DNA from: Ectocarpus siliculosus | Lineage: Eukaryota; Sar; Phaeophyceae; Ectocarpales; Ectocarpaceae | NCBI GenBank assembly: GCA_000310025.1 | Contig: FN649738.1 | Span: 1,717,361-1,781,360 of the forward strand | Direction of reading: 5' to 3' | DNA length: 64,000 nucleotides | Part shown: positions 24,579-37,300 of the stretch, piece after piece | How positions within the stretch are numbered: the stretch's first letter is position 1 | Layout of the letters: every line of letters begins with the position of its first letter | Made by a program: the position numbers and the translations under genes | Notes under the pieces: generated by a model | The model's input: the letters and a program-made list of their open reading frames with translations, nothing else | Databases searched by the model: none | What the model was told of the DNA's origin: nothing

Positions 24579-27500
24579 ATGGAAGAGATGATCGCTGGCA
24601 AGCTCCTTGGCCTTGCTGCCGTTGCAGCCAACTCGGCGGCGGCAGACCTGGCCGCGGCAGGCGTCGAGTCAGAGGAGGAGGAGGAGGACAGATGTAGCTG
24701 GTCACGCGATGGTGGCGGCGACACCGCTTCTTACGAGGAGGGTGGCAGCGAGGACGAGGAGGAGGACGACAGGGCCGGGAAGAGGAAGATGACACCAGAT
24801 GACAGAAAAGCTGTTGCAGCCGACAGAAAGGCTCGCAACCGCGAGCGGAATCGCCTCCACGCGCGCAAGACGCGCCAGCGGAAGAAGCAGCACGTGCAGG
24901 AACTGCAGCTCAAGATCTGGGGGCTTCGCCAGGAACGCCAGCGCCTCCTCCAGCTGTCCACCGACCACCGTACCGCAGGGGTGCTCCTCGCCCTCAGCTG
25001 CTCCCCCAAGCAGTGTCAGGAAGGGCCAGCTGGAAGCCAACATCCATCATCCCGCTCGTCCCCGGCGTTGAAACTCCCCAAGGCAGCCGCGACTCCCGCG
25101 GCAAGTAGGAGCAGCAAGGGCAGCGGCAGGGATTGGGGCGAGGAGGTCGCCTCGCACGAGGACGCCCTGCGCAAGATTACACAAGAGTTTGAGAGGATGG
25201 ACGGGAGCCAGCAGGCCGGCGACGACGAGGAGGCTGCAACGCACGCCGGAGGCAAGGGCGGCGGCGGCTCGCGCGGAGCGAAGGGGACGCTGTCCGACAG
25301 GACCGCGCTGCGGAGGGAGCGGAACCGCATGCACGCTAAGCGCACGCGTAACCGCAAGAAGCTGTTCGTAGAGGCCTGCAGCGTCATGATCGACAAGATG
25401 GTGAGTGAACCAGAGCACGTCTTGTTTTGGATTTTTTTGAAAAATAATATGTCCGGCGTCCTTGGGTCCAAACTACACGGTTGTGAAGTCGGTTGGGAAG
25501 ACACGTGTTTCTTTCGAACAACGACGGCTGCAGCAGCTGTCCCGCCACTCGACCTTTCCCGTCCTTGGGAGTGTCCTCCCCATAAAGAGAGCTTTCCAGT
25601 TGATGTACTCTCCACTTCTCTCACGCCGGACTTGTTGTACGATGTGCATATGCATAAAATGGATGCATGCATATGCATAAAATGGACAGGAAAAAATGCC
25701 GACCTTGGGTGTTCTGTGAACCAGCTCTATCTGAATGCACCGAACTGCCCGCCTACAGACTACCTATGCATAGCCCAGAGCAAATCGAAATCGTTCAACG
25801 CCTCCATTGTTTCATTGCCGAACTTGCGTTGTGTTTGGTCGTCCACAATTCTTTCTTCTCTCAACCTTGGTTGTTACCGACTCGGAATTGCCCCTCTTTT
25901 GAGCAGTGCAACATCAATTAGTCAGAGAGGTTGTATGACGTACCAGGACTGAATTTCCTGCTCTATCCATACTCTTTCGCGGGGTGTTTTCTGTCACCGG
26001 TTGTTCGTCACCATTTATTGGAGGTCTGTGCTTCCGCCCTCTCCCCGCATCAAGCTTGCGAGCTAGCACTCGTGTGGATTTCAGTCTTGTCTGGTCTCTG
26101 TGTGCTGCATCTGCGTGAGTTGATGTCCATCAGTGGACACGCGTTTACAGCAGCGGGCAGACCAGTAGTATTCGGAAGACTTGCGTTACTTTTGTGGACC
26201 ACCGTCGTTGTTGCGTTGTGTTGGCGGTGTGGCCTGAACGTTTTCCCTCCTTTTTGTAGGGGTATGCAAGCATATATAAAATGACTCAAGCGTGCAGCAC
26301 ATTGTTGCCAAGCAGAGATTCAAAGTTTCGCGTACAGTATCTAAATTACATTTCCGTGCATTTCACCCGTGGGCATTGGCCTGCCGTAATCATGTCGTTC
26401 TTTATAGCATCTATCGCCGAGACAAAGGGGGAAATATGGGCATGGCCATCCATCCGCTTGATAATGTTCTGCCCCCCACTGCTGTTCCCTACGGAAAATG
26501 CCTTAGGGATTCGCGGTGTTACATCAAGAACAAAAAAAGCCCTATGGGGCAGTGCGTACCCCACTTTTTCCTTCTTGCATAGCCTCGCGATCGCGCACGT
26601 AGCTGCCAAGTTAGTCTCGGCTGACTATTTCTTATCACAATATTTACCCGTATACTATAATACCTCGTGAGGTACGGATTGTGGGTGGTTGTTCAGCTCC
26701 ATTCGTCATGTACCACAAGCACGAAGTTGATGTATTTTTTTCAATCTTCATTTTTTGCTCCCGCTGACCACTTCTCCCTGAGTTGATGACACCTATATAC
26801 CAAGGCTTCATAGTGCTTTTTGGAGTAATTCATACACCATGAGAAAAGAACAGCAGTTCAACAGCGGGGAATTCACTGACGCGGCGTTTGTCAATAATGC
26901 TGCGATGTGTCCTTGTGGGAGATGCGGTTTTGCGAGCGGATGATTGTGTGGAGGGTTTCATGTCACAGCAAGTGTTGGAGAACTCTGGTCGTTCAACAGT
27001 TTTCCTCTGTAGTTGCTCGTTGTTTCGGATACGGCCAGCGTCGAAAGTGGACCTTTCCGGTTTGAAGGATTTTCAATAGGTGCTTACGCATGACTGGGTG
27101 CGTAGTCATGCATGAACACGATGTGTTTGTTCCTTGAAAATATTTCGAGGTGTTTGCAGTGTTCATTGCGCGTGTTGTTTTTCTTTCTGAGTGAACGATC
27201 CTTGGACATTCCTGAACCAGGTGGAGATTTACGAACTCCAAGTTGCTACACGTTTAATTGAGTCTCCAACCCGTTGCCCTGCTCTGATGTTTTTGCCTCC
27301 CGCCCGCTCTTCTCTATACGTGCCCCCCCGAACCCTGCAGAAAGTGGAAAATGCCCAACTCGAGCACGAAATCCGAGCGTCCGGGATCCAGCTGCCGGAG
27401 GATAACTGGGCAGAGGAGGTGCGAGAGACGATCCCCGAAGAGCCCCTCCCGGAGTACCTGGCGGCGCTCTGGGACTTCGCGGAGGGCAAAAGTCACAGCA

Positions 27501-28261
27501 CCTCCAAGGCACCAGGTTCAGGGGTTGCCAGCAGCAGCAGCAGCAGCAGCGCGACCGCTACGGCCACGCCGGTCTCGCCCCCGGCCACGCCCAGAATGCC
27601 TTCTGCGGGTGCATTCCGACAGAGTCGCCAGACGTCGTCTTCTTCCTCGGCGTCCTCGTCTTCTTGCTCCTCGTTTTTCTCGACCCATAGCCGACGGCGA
27701 CTAAGCAGCGCGGCCACCACCAAGGTCCCGCCGCGGCCCCCGTCGCCGCCCTTGGCGGGGTCGATGGCAATGTCGGTCTTGTCGGAGCAGGCATCGAAGC
27801 AGCCGGCGGTGGCGCCCGCAACGGCCGCAGGTGCTGACCCTGTGGCGGCGGCATCGAACCCCGGGCAGGCGCTCGAGGACGCCTCGGCGCTGTGCGCGTT
27901 CATGGAGGCCGCGCAGACGAGGTCCGTGAAGCGCGTCCGCGTGGCGCCGCAACAGCAACAGCAGCGACGAAAGGATGGGAACACGAGCACCGAGAGCGCG
28001 AAGCAGATGCAGGCGCAGCCGCGGGGTTGGTCGGACCAAGGCAGCACGACCTCGGAGAGCCGTGGCGGGTCGGACTTGTCAGAGGAGGACGCGGCGAACG
28101 AGAGGAAGTCGGCGGACGGAAGCGGCGCTTCGACGTTGAGCAGCGAGGAAGAGGCGGCATCGAGTCGGGACAGCGGCGCCGTCCTACCTCCCGAGTTTTG
28201 GACGTCGCGCCAGGTTCTTGAGCGATATGTGTTGCCCCGGCAGCAGCTTCTACAGGGCTGA
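24579..28261 (+). CDS. bZIP transcription factor with two basic regions
   Basis: Exon 1 (24579-25400, donor GTGAGT) and exon 2 (27341-28261, acceptor CCTGCAG) join in phase 0 to give 580 residues. I chose ATG 24579; the frame is open further upstream, but I saw no better ATG. Acidic stretches (31-37, 57-64) precede basic region 1 (86-103, RNRERNRLHARKTRQRKK), which has a short leucine zipper of about three heptads. Basic region 2 (245-261, RRERNRMHAKRTRNRKK) is followed by a coiled coil that crosses the intron (MIDKM then KVENAQLEHEI). Both carry the N/E-R-N-R-x-H-A-x-x-T-R-x-R-K-K signature. The C-terminal half is rich in Ser, Ala and Gln and probably disordered. It should be a nuclear DNA-binding protein; target genes cannot be told from sequence. 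The 1.94 kb intron contains a small duplication only. Confidence 0.85.
25646..25686. repeat. 18 bp direct duplication in the bZIP intron
   Basis: GCATATGCATAAAATGGA occurs at 25646-25663 and 25669-25686. A related stretch (GCATATATAAAATGA) stands near the middle of the intron at about 26268-26283. Confidence 0.85.
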
Positions 28262-30089
28262 CTGCGAGACCACGGGAGCGTTTTTTCTCTTACGCCGTGG
28301 CGGACAACTTTTGCCCCAGAGGGGTTTTGACGTGACAGGCTTACGGAGGGGGTCGTGTGGAAAGAAAAAGGTTGCACGCGTGTTTTTGGGGGAGAGGATA
28401 CCGGTGTACTCAGCTTTCGTGACAGACTTGGATTTGTCTGAAAACGTCGTGAGCGGTGTCGAGTTCTCGGGAGATAGGGTTTGTGTGTTGCGGCGGTAGA
28501 TTGGTTTCCCGAGAGAAGGCGACTTGATTGCTCTGCTTTACTGTTCTTGCGTGAGGTGACATGTGAGTGTTGGCGAAGTGGGCTCTTCTTTCTCTCCCCG
28601 CGTGTCTTCTTGGAATGCGTTAGTAAATGATCTGTGTGTTAGGCTAAAAGACGACTTGTTCCTGTTTAGAGAGGGATTTACCCTCGTCCCACCAAAGCGG
28701 TCCTTTGCTTTCGTCTGTCCGCAGGTGTGGTGTATAATTGGATGCCTAGAACTAAACGTTGATGGAGCGAGCCAAGCGATTGATTTTTTTTGTGTTGGTT
28801 ACAGGCGTATCTCGCAGAGACGAAGAGTTGTTTCAGTGCAAGATTCTCGGGGGGACACACTTTCACCTGTACAAATAAGCCGTGTGGATAGTGGCGTCTG
28901 TTTTTTCCTGTGTAAAGAGGGCGTCGGGTTTTACTTTTCCCGTGTATTCTCTAGTTCTTCTCGACTTGGTTCTGATTCCTCCTGTTTTGCGTGTTATAGA
29001 GGTTGTTGTTGCGATGTTGGAGACGATGATGGAGTGCCTTGGCTCGATTCGCTGTGACTTGTACTCCAGGTAGTTGGTTATAGGTTTTCCCCCGCGCGTG
29101 GGCGGGAGAAGTTCGTAAATATATTTAGCGGTATTCATACAAGTCTTATTGCTTGGTAGACACTTGTGCGGACAGTTGCTGCCTTTGTCCGCAGTTCAAA
29201 ACATATAGAGGTGTACTTGCGTGGGGGCGTACGAGGGTCGGAGCAGCCTATTTTTCTTTCCTTGTACAACGTGCACCGAATCTAAATTAAGATCACAGCT
29301 CAATTAATTTTTTGTAACACGAGCGAGGAAGGCTCTTTGCTTCCCATCGCGAATTGGTTTACTCTTACCTCGCGCTGCTCTCCTGCTGCTGTGTCAGCCT
29401 GCGAAAGTTGCAAGCTTCTCACGTCTACTTTCCATCTATGGGCACCCGAAAGGGAACAAGGGGATACACAGATCATCAAGCTATCCTATTAGTTTGGCGT
29501 TCTACGTTACCCCTTGCGCCTCTTCTTTGTGCCCTTTTCTTCACTTGCGTCCGGGCTGGTTCCACTTGCACTACCGCCTCTTCCACTACTGTCGTTATTT
29601 CCCTCATCCTCGTCCTTGTCCTCATCCTCGTTGTCGTCCAGTATCTGAACCGTGAATAAGCCGGGACGAACAGAGAGGGTAGGTTTAGCACCCCAACACC
29701 AAGTAGAAATCCCGACAAAGCGGGTAAAACGACATATTTGCGATCTGCCTGTTGCAGACGTCCCTCAGGCCCTTCCCCGGGATTTGATCTTGCAACATGA
29801 GATGAGCACAACAACGCCACGTTCAGCTACCGAAAGGCCGATACAGCAGCAGTAACTTGAAGCGAGTGAAACGAGATGCAGCGGCGGGTTTAGTCTTGGG
29901 CCGTGCCACAGATCAGCATGAACGAACGAGAGTCGATGAAAACGAGAAATAACGGAGGGGACAGTGATGTCATATGATACGCATCGACCAGGTCGTCTTG
30001 TTGTTTGTGTTTTGCAGGAGCGAGTACATCTTCTGAACGCAAATTGAGGCATGTAGAATGGGACAGCTGTAACAGGACTACTCCTGCTG
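28262..30089. other. Intergenic DNA between convergent bZIP and SET genes
   Basis: Both flanking genes end here, so their 3' UTRs fill part of it. Open frames (up to 164 codons at 28563-29057) are T/G-rich and without motifs. I see no RNA gene. Confidence 0.5.
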
Positions 30090-33000
30090 TCATTGGGGTG
30101 GACGGAGCTTCGCCAGGGAAATAGATCTGCAGCTTACCACGCTCATGAGCTGAAGTCTCAGATCTTGGAGGACCTTTTTTTCCTCGTTTACAAGCATCCT
30201 CGCGAGCGTTCTTGCGTCCGCTCCAATAGCCCCTTCGCCCGCGTTTCTTTTAGCGTCCTGTAGCAGAGGGCTGTATTGTCCCATTTTCGCCTGGCTGACT
30301 GCGGCAATAGTCGCGTAGGCGACTTCCTCATCATTGCTCATGGTGAGGATCTGAAAAGGGCGGAAAAGACACAGAGGCATCGTTAGGACAACATCACGGT
30401 TGCGATCATGAGCACGAAAACATCAAGAAAACGTCGATAGTATGGGTCCTTTTTGAGACATCACAGCAGTGCTCCATGCAGTGGTGCGCGAGCTGCCGCG
30501 CCAACCCGACTGCTGTGAATGCACGAGGGCAGAATAGTGAGAACTATTACGGGGTAAGACCAGGCACAATCCACGCGGTACTTTGGGGCACCAACGACTC
30601 TCGTGAATGTACTTCTATGTCCCTCCTTTGAGGTCGGAACGATGTACGATGTGGTGTGTGGTGTAAGGGGTACAAATCTCCGCGTTGGTCGAAACAGCGA
30701 CGTTTCAGACCTGCGTGAGCTTCTGGTTCTTACAAGGGTAGGATTGGCCCCGCTCCGAAAAAACACATGGGCTTAACACGGAGTACGACGAGCTTTTCAT
30801 AGTGAAAAGAGTGAAGATGCTTGAATACGACTTCATTTTCATGAGGCTAGATTGACCCAAGCTCGCCTGGACCATATCCGCAAGACTCTCAGGCAGCAGA
30901 TCGTACTTCGAAACCACGAAGGCCTCTTGCTCCCCCTCATCAGCGTCCCTGTTGCTGGCAACCATCGCCAGTCGCTGCTCCCACGTCTTTTTGGTCTCTG
31001 CCTCGCCGAGCTTATCAGCCTCAAGCTTCACGAAGGTGGCGTAGCACGTATTCACGACAAGCTGGGTCGGGATGAGCACAGTATCAAACGAGTTCCTGCC
31101 AGCGCAACGGCAACAACGGGTACGTTGCTAGGCGGAAAGGCGACGCGGTTCCGAACAAGGCGTTTGGGCATCTCAGAGAGTCGTTTGCGTGCTCCTGCTG
31201 TACAGGAGGAGGGAGGGTTCTTAGAATAAAGTACATAATTCTTGTACCGTGCTCTGACGACACACAAACTCTGCTGGGCCATGACAAAATATCGTGTATC
31301 TCACTCCCAACCTTACCCGGGTAGAACGAACCCATACGAGTTGAGGAGCTGGGCATTCGAAATGTGACCAAAGCTGCTGAACACCTCCTCTCCAGCCTTT
31401 ACCGGCTGCACCTGGGCAGAAGGGCGGACGACAACCGACGAGTGCAATACAGGAGGGCGGGATCGTTTGCTTCGCGTCTTTGAAAGGAGACAGCAGTTTA
31501 GCACCAACAACGCAGATCCCTGAGAAGCGGTGAAGGTTGCGAAGTGTGCAAGTAGCGCCGCCTCAGAGGTGCAGACACCGCAAATGACCTCCGTCTGCCG
31601 CGAGCCCTCCCTGTCCCGGGGCACTCACAGTTTTCATGACGAAATGCTCCTCCCCATCTGTGCCGATCTGCACAGATTGCTTGTTAGGGTCATGGTTGAA
31701 CATGTCGGCTCCGGGTATCATGTGAGGATCACCCATCACTGTGAAACCTCTGGAGCGCACCTGCGACACAGCAGTCATGAGATACCATTTAGCTGGAAGG
31801 CAACGGGGGCAACAAGAATAGGGGGAATTTTCAAGTTCGGGCGACCTCGTTGCAGCCAATACTAGGTAGACGCCTCCATTTCTTAACCAACCTTGTTGCT
31901 GAGGAGAGTTGATGAAGGGGAACAAGAGGCTTGCGGTGTTGCGCCCCGAAATGTTGCCAGCGTGCGCTTTTGCTGTTCGATGTGAGCGAATATATCGAGT
32001 ATCGGTACCTGACCTGCTACCGCCTCACCCAATTCACCCCTTTGGCGAAAGCGGCCTTGGTGCACACGCTGGGCTCCCACACTGTTGGATGTTGTGCGAC
32101 CACACTTTGGAAGGCCTCGAATTGACTGTCAAGGCTTCCGGCCCCCACCAGTGGCTCCGCCGATGTGCCCTGCCCAGCACCATGGCATTATTCAGAGAGG
32201 TGAACGCACCGTACACCAGTCAGTCCGTACAAGTATTGGTTTCGCTCTAAACCTTGCAGCTATGACTAGCTTCTGCGCATGGCGCTTGCCGAACATCTCG
32301 AAAAATGCTGCCGCGTCAGAGCGTTAACGCGCAAACGCAACTCGTAAAGGTGGATGTCAACAAAGCTGCGAAACCAATTTCTGCGAGGACAGAGCAGAGT
32401 TTGAGGGGGGAAGGGGGCGTAAGAGTGTAAGTACGACACAGTATTCTGTCTTTTATCAAACGCTCAACGTGAGATGTAACTGGAAGTAGCTATCAGATGC
32501 GTCCAAGCCAGAGCCCAGGCGATCCCTACTTGCCGACAAACAAACGTGGATAAAAAGGAAAAATCAGCAACACGTGAAGCGGCGCACCTGTAGCAGACCA
32601 ACCTCTGCCTCCGTCCACTCGAGCGGTAAGCGATGGTCTTGCGGCAGAACGCTCAGGTAGGAGTGAAATGGCGAAGATTCCCCCAGCCCTCGCTCGTGCA
32701 GCAGCCGGAGCACCGTCAAGCAAGCCCGGGTCAAGCGCGGCGCAGGAGGCTTGGAAGATTCCCTGCAGGCAGTAGTCCGCGGAAAGGGTTGGAAATGCAA
32801 CAAACCAGGGGCCGGAACGACGTGTGACGAGTTTTGCATAAGGTGGAACGCCACTGCGGTCTTCCCAGATCGAGGAACCTAAGTTGTCGGGCAAAACGCA
32901 ACTTCGACTACAACGGGGATGGATATTGTCAACGTGTCACACACATTGAAATACCCTTGTGGCTCAGCGGCAGGCGGCTTTGATGTTGACTGGACGAACT

Positions 33001-34177
33001 CTCACCCTTGAGTAGTTTTTGTGGCATCCACCGCAGAGGTCGACATCGCCTTCGTCCAAGAATTTTTAGATTCATCCGTGGTCTCTGGTCCAAGGCAACA
33101 GCTGCGTGCAATGCGTACCAGCACGGCGTCGCGCGGGATGTCCTTGGTTGCCACTACCCCTCGATAGCCCTGGGAGCGAGGAGCGCGGGGTTGGGCTCGG
33201 CTTACTATCCTAACGTACAGCACATCCCGCTACCTGGTGCTCAAGGAGTTCAACTCGCTGAAGGGTCCGACGGAGGTACAATAGTAGTACCTGGTACCAG
33301 TAGTTAAGGACTCTTCACAACACTGAAGTGTACTCGTGTGTCGTGCACGTTTGGAAAGCGGCCAAAGAATAGCGGTGGGCATGTTCGAAAACAGTTCGAA
33401 ACCAGCCGCAAGAAGACACGCACGCTCCAACTGACTGTTAGCGTCGGTGGCCAAATCCCGCATAATTGGCACGTGCCTGTTTTAAGTGTTTTTTTACTGT
33501 CCTGCAGGTGTGGGGACGTCAGGACCCAGGATCGTGGATACGGATAGGACCCACCTCTGAGAAGGCGTGAAACAGGTCCACATCTGGCGAGACTTGGAAG
33601 CCCTGCTCAGAATCTGCCCACGCCAGGAATTTTTCCTTCGCCTGGGTAAGATGGCAGCAGCAAGCTTCATGGGTGAGAGGGAAGGCAGCGAAATCTGGAT
33701 ATGGATATCTTCCTGCTGCGCCGAGAGAGAGTCGAAACAGACCCTCTTCTCGTGACTGCAAACTGCTCACAGCAGCACAGCAGCACCGCACCATGCAAGT
33801 ACTTTCGGAAGACATACAGTCAAACAGGTAAGTTTGTCATAACGTTGCCGATCCGACAGCATACATTATTGCCTGTTGGGGATGACAGGGGCAGAGAGCA
33901 CGAAACATGTCTCTGTTCAATTCAACATGGCAGAGGTCATGCTGCTTGCCTTACTGCCTTTACTGTACCTGTCGTGCACGTGATGTCACAGCAGGAACAT
34001 GTTTCCGCATAAAAGAAAGGGCGCGGCTATCGGAGCTTCTCCAGGTCTTCTTGTTCGATACAGGCTCACCTCGTGCCCGATCACTTTGGTGGACGGTGGT
34101 GCGACCTTCTCTACCATGGTGCTGCCGATGTAAGGCTCGTCGCCTGGAGCCAGTGCCGCGTGTGAGTGCAACGGCAT
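30090..34177 (-). CDS. SET-domain protein-lysine methyltransferase (SETD6 / Rubisco-LSMT type)
   Basis: Nine exons on the minus strand: 34177-34070, 33641-33555, 33169-33006, 32762-32588, 32169-32029, 31760-31629, 31411-31317, 31095-30867 and 30350-30090. All phases agree and the product has 463 residues, normal for the family. Motifs in order: FLAWADSEQGFQVSPDVDL (N-SET), GYRGVVATKDIPRDAVL (SET start), PFHSYLSVLPQDHRLPLEW, then MIPGADMFNHDP (NH at 247-248, the SAM-binding core). GEEVFSSFGHISNAQLLNSY follows, with catalytic-type Tyr295. The C-terminal part (about 300-463) matches the Rubis-subs-bind helical domain. The enzyme should transfer methyl groups from SAM to a lysine of a non-histone protein; the substrate is unknown. 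No plastid presequence is seen. The eighth intron appears to use a GC donor (CAG/GCGAGC). The gene is head-to-head with RRP9. Confidence 0.9.
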
Positions 34178-34314
34178 GGCGGGGCCGTCTCCTACCCTCC
34201 CCTCCCCAAGAATCCTTCGGGAACCTACTGAAACCCGCGTTCTTCGCACTTCGCACCAGATTTCAACCACCCGCAGCCAGAAGCAGCGTCTAGCGTCTGT
34301 CCCACACACCCACG
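34178..34314. promoter_or_regulatory. Short bidirectional promoter of SET gene and RRP9
   Basis: The two start codons lie only 137 bp apart and point away from each other. Both 5' UTRs and promoters therefore overlap or abut here, unless upstream non-coding exons exist. I find no TATA box. Confidence 0.55.
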
Positions 34315-37300
34315 ATGCCACCCAAGCGATCAATTGGCGCTGCCGGAAGCAGAGGCATGTCATCTCGCACAGGGTCTTCTCGGGGAAGAAGCTCACGACA
34401 AGAGCCAAGGACCGCGAAACGTCCTAGACAACAGGTAAGTGATCAGCGGTACAGCCGGCTGGTTGCATGGCCTGTAGAGCACAGAGTTCGGTGCCAGGCA
34501 TCCCCGTACCTGCGTTGCACTCTGAACGTTCTACCGATTGCCTTCATGCTGGAGTTCTTACCCGTGGACACGTCCTGTGTTTGGTGAACATGGGATGCCC
34601 CCCCGCACTTGAGAGACGGCTTCAGCGATGCCCTGCACATCTTCTCTTCATGATGCGTAGTCTTTGTGTACCAATGTACTGCTGCAAGGGCAATCCAGCA
34701 ACCGTTCAATCTCATTGAATGCAGTTTTTTATTTCACGTGCCAGCATCCGCAAGTGACGCTTGCATTCCTTCCTTGCTACGTATGCTAAATTCACTCGCC
34801 GCCAGGCACAATCCGCGCTCGCCTGGGGTGACGATGATCCAGACGCCGGAGATTCAGACTCCGAGGACGGGGATGGGGGCGGCGGTGCTGGAGCGGCGTT
34901 GAGCAAGGAGCGTAAAGAGGTTGAGGAGGCCAAGGAACAAGCGGAGGCGGAGGCTAGAGAGACGGCGGAGGAGAAACGGCTGCGTTTGGCCAGGGATGTA
35001 CTCATGAAGCTGGACGCAGAGCAGCGAGAGAACGTGGGTTAATGCGGGTGTTGGTGATTGCGTTGTCGGTCCATCCGCGGTGCCGAACCAAACGTTGATA
35101 CCATCGAACGTTGTCACATCTCACAGCCCTCGTCACGAACCCTGCTATTTGGATAAAAATAGAGGCAACACATGTTTTGACAGAGAGCACCAGCCTGTAC
35201 TGAATTGTAGCGTTGTTGGCATTGAAGGTATCTACCAGTAGAGCATATGTATGGCAACAACTATTGCGAGTCTCGTAGCACCCGTCCCGCCAGAGAGTGG
35301 CGGGTCGGGCGGGAAGGAATCGCCTGCGTCTGTGTGCTGCTCGGCCCGCCGGAGCGGGCACGCGGGAAGCAAAAGAGACTGTACCCTCAGTTGAGCGCTA
35401 GGAACTATACATGAGATGGTTACCGACACCAAGGATTACGCCGACTCTTGACCGGCCAAGTCCTCCACTGGAGATGGCGATCCGGCTTTGTATAAATTCT
35501 GATCCTTGCTGACCCTTCACATGCTTTTTGTTGTTGCCAGCGAGAAGAGGGGACTGACGAGGAGGACGACGATGCCCCTGGGGACTACATTGGGGATAGA
35601 CTGGCACACGCTCGTCTCGAAGCAACCGGGCAGCTCTACAGAGAGGTGTGTGTGCCTTGTAGCATTGACCCACTGGGAACTAAGGAGGTGCTGTCATGGG
35701 ATCGGTGTGGGGGTGTGCCTCTCCTCAATGCAGCTGCGGCTGCTCTGTGAAGAGTATCGTCGTGTATTCAAACGCTCCAACCTCTGTTCCCATCGATAGT
35801 TGACATGTGCTCCATCTACTTTATGTGTGTTCGGATCCAGCTCCGTGAGCACAGCAGCAGCGATGTAGGCTCTCGCTGCTTTAACACAGGTTGCTCATGT
35901 CGTCTGACTACTTCGTGCCCATTATCTCGCACTGAGTACTTGCCTTTTTCCTCGACCCATTGCAGGTGGCGAAAGGTCTGCAAGGTCAGCAGATATCACC
36001 AACGGCTGTACGGCATATGCGCGGGCACAAGCTGAGCCCGACATGCGTGGTGCTGTCACCGGACGACACCACGGCTTTCTCGGGCAGCAAGGACAACTCG
36101 ATAATACGGTGGGACGTTGAAACCGGCAAACGTGTCACCATGCTACCCCACTGGCGTAAGCTTCCGGGGGGCAAGGTGCCTTCAGTCAAGGCGCACAGCA
36201 AAGAGGTCAGTCTTGAAGCGGAAACTGGTCCACCCAGCCATTTCCACTCGGTTGACGTTGAGCCGAGGGTGTATCTCTGGCGGTCTGTGCTCTATGTTTT
36301 GCAGTTCTTCAAGCACCATCTGCCCGCTTTCGAGTGGCAGGATAGCTCACACGGTACTTCCCACGCCCACCATGTTGCCACAAGGTTCTTACCCTTGCGG
36401 TCAGCGGGGATGGTCGGTACTTGGCTTCCGGAGGCCGAGATCGCCTCATCAACGTGTGGGATTGTCGTACCGACACCGTGGTGGAGACGTTCCGTGGCCA
36501 CCAGGACACGGTATCCTCTCTCGCGTTCCGGGCCAACAGCCTGGCGCTCTTTTCGGGGTCTCACGATCGATGCGTCAAGGTTTGTGCGCTTGGCAGCCTG
36601 CCCTTTTTTTTCTACGAAGCCAATTAATTATCACATGTTGACAACCCTCGACTTCGTAATCAAGTGTCATGTGTACGGTACCGTTTGCATTGTAGCAGTT
36701 TAACACAGAAGCGCTCACCGTGCTTTCGACAGAGGACGTCTCGCTGCCGCTGCCCTTGTCTCATGTGCGGTTTCCCCCGCGGATGTACCTCAAACGAGAG
36801 TCAGTCTATTCTCATTTGGGTAAACATCTAAGACCTCGTCACCCGAACTCTCTTCCCTTGTGCAGCATTGGGATCTCAACGAGATGGGGTACGTGGAGAC
36901 TATGTTTGGTCATCAGTCAGAGATCAATGCCATTGATTCGTGGCGTAAAGAGCGGCTTGTCACTGGAGGGCGCGATCGCACGGTGAGCGTGGTGGGCGCA
37001 GCGCCTTCCCTTCCTCATTTGCCGAGTGTGTCCGGCACGGTGGTCGAAGGTTGCGCTGTAGTTGACAACGAGAACGGCCTGACACGCTGCTGTGCTGAGG
37101 GAGGGAGGCGCTCATATCGTGTAGTTACGATTTACTGCAGACAACTCCGTTGATTTTTTCCTTTTTTGTCTTGCATGACAGGTCCGACTATGGAAAGTGC
37201 TGGAGGACAGCCACCTCGTGTTTCGCCCTGTTGGGGGAGGTAGCATAGACTGCGTCAGGTGAGATATAGCTTCCCGAACGTCGACGCATCACCTCTATCC

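Noticed and set aside
27493-28377. Minus-strand frame of 294 codons
   Set aside because: It is antisense to bZIP exon 2. Its Ser/Ala/Arg-rich composition is a shadow of the coding strand.
30705-30866. Continuation of the SET-gene frame past 30867
   Set aside because: The family domain breaks off at DMVQ and resumes at 30350. The extra residues have no counterpart in the family.
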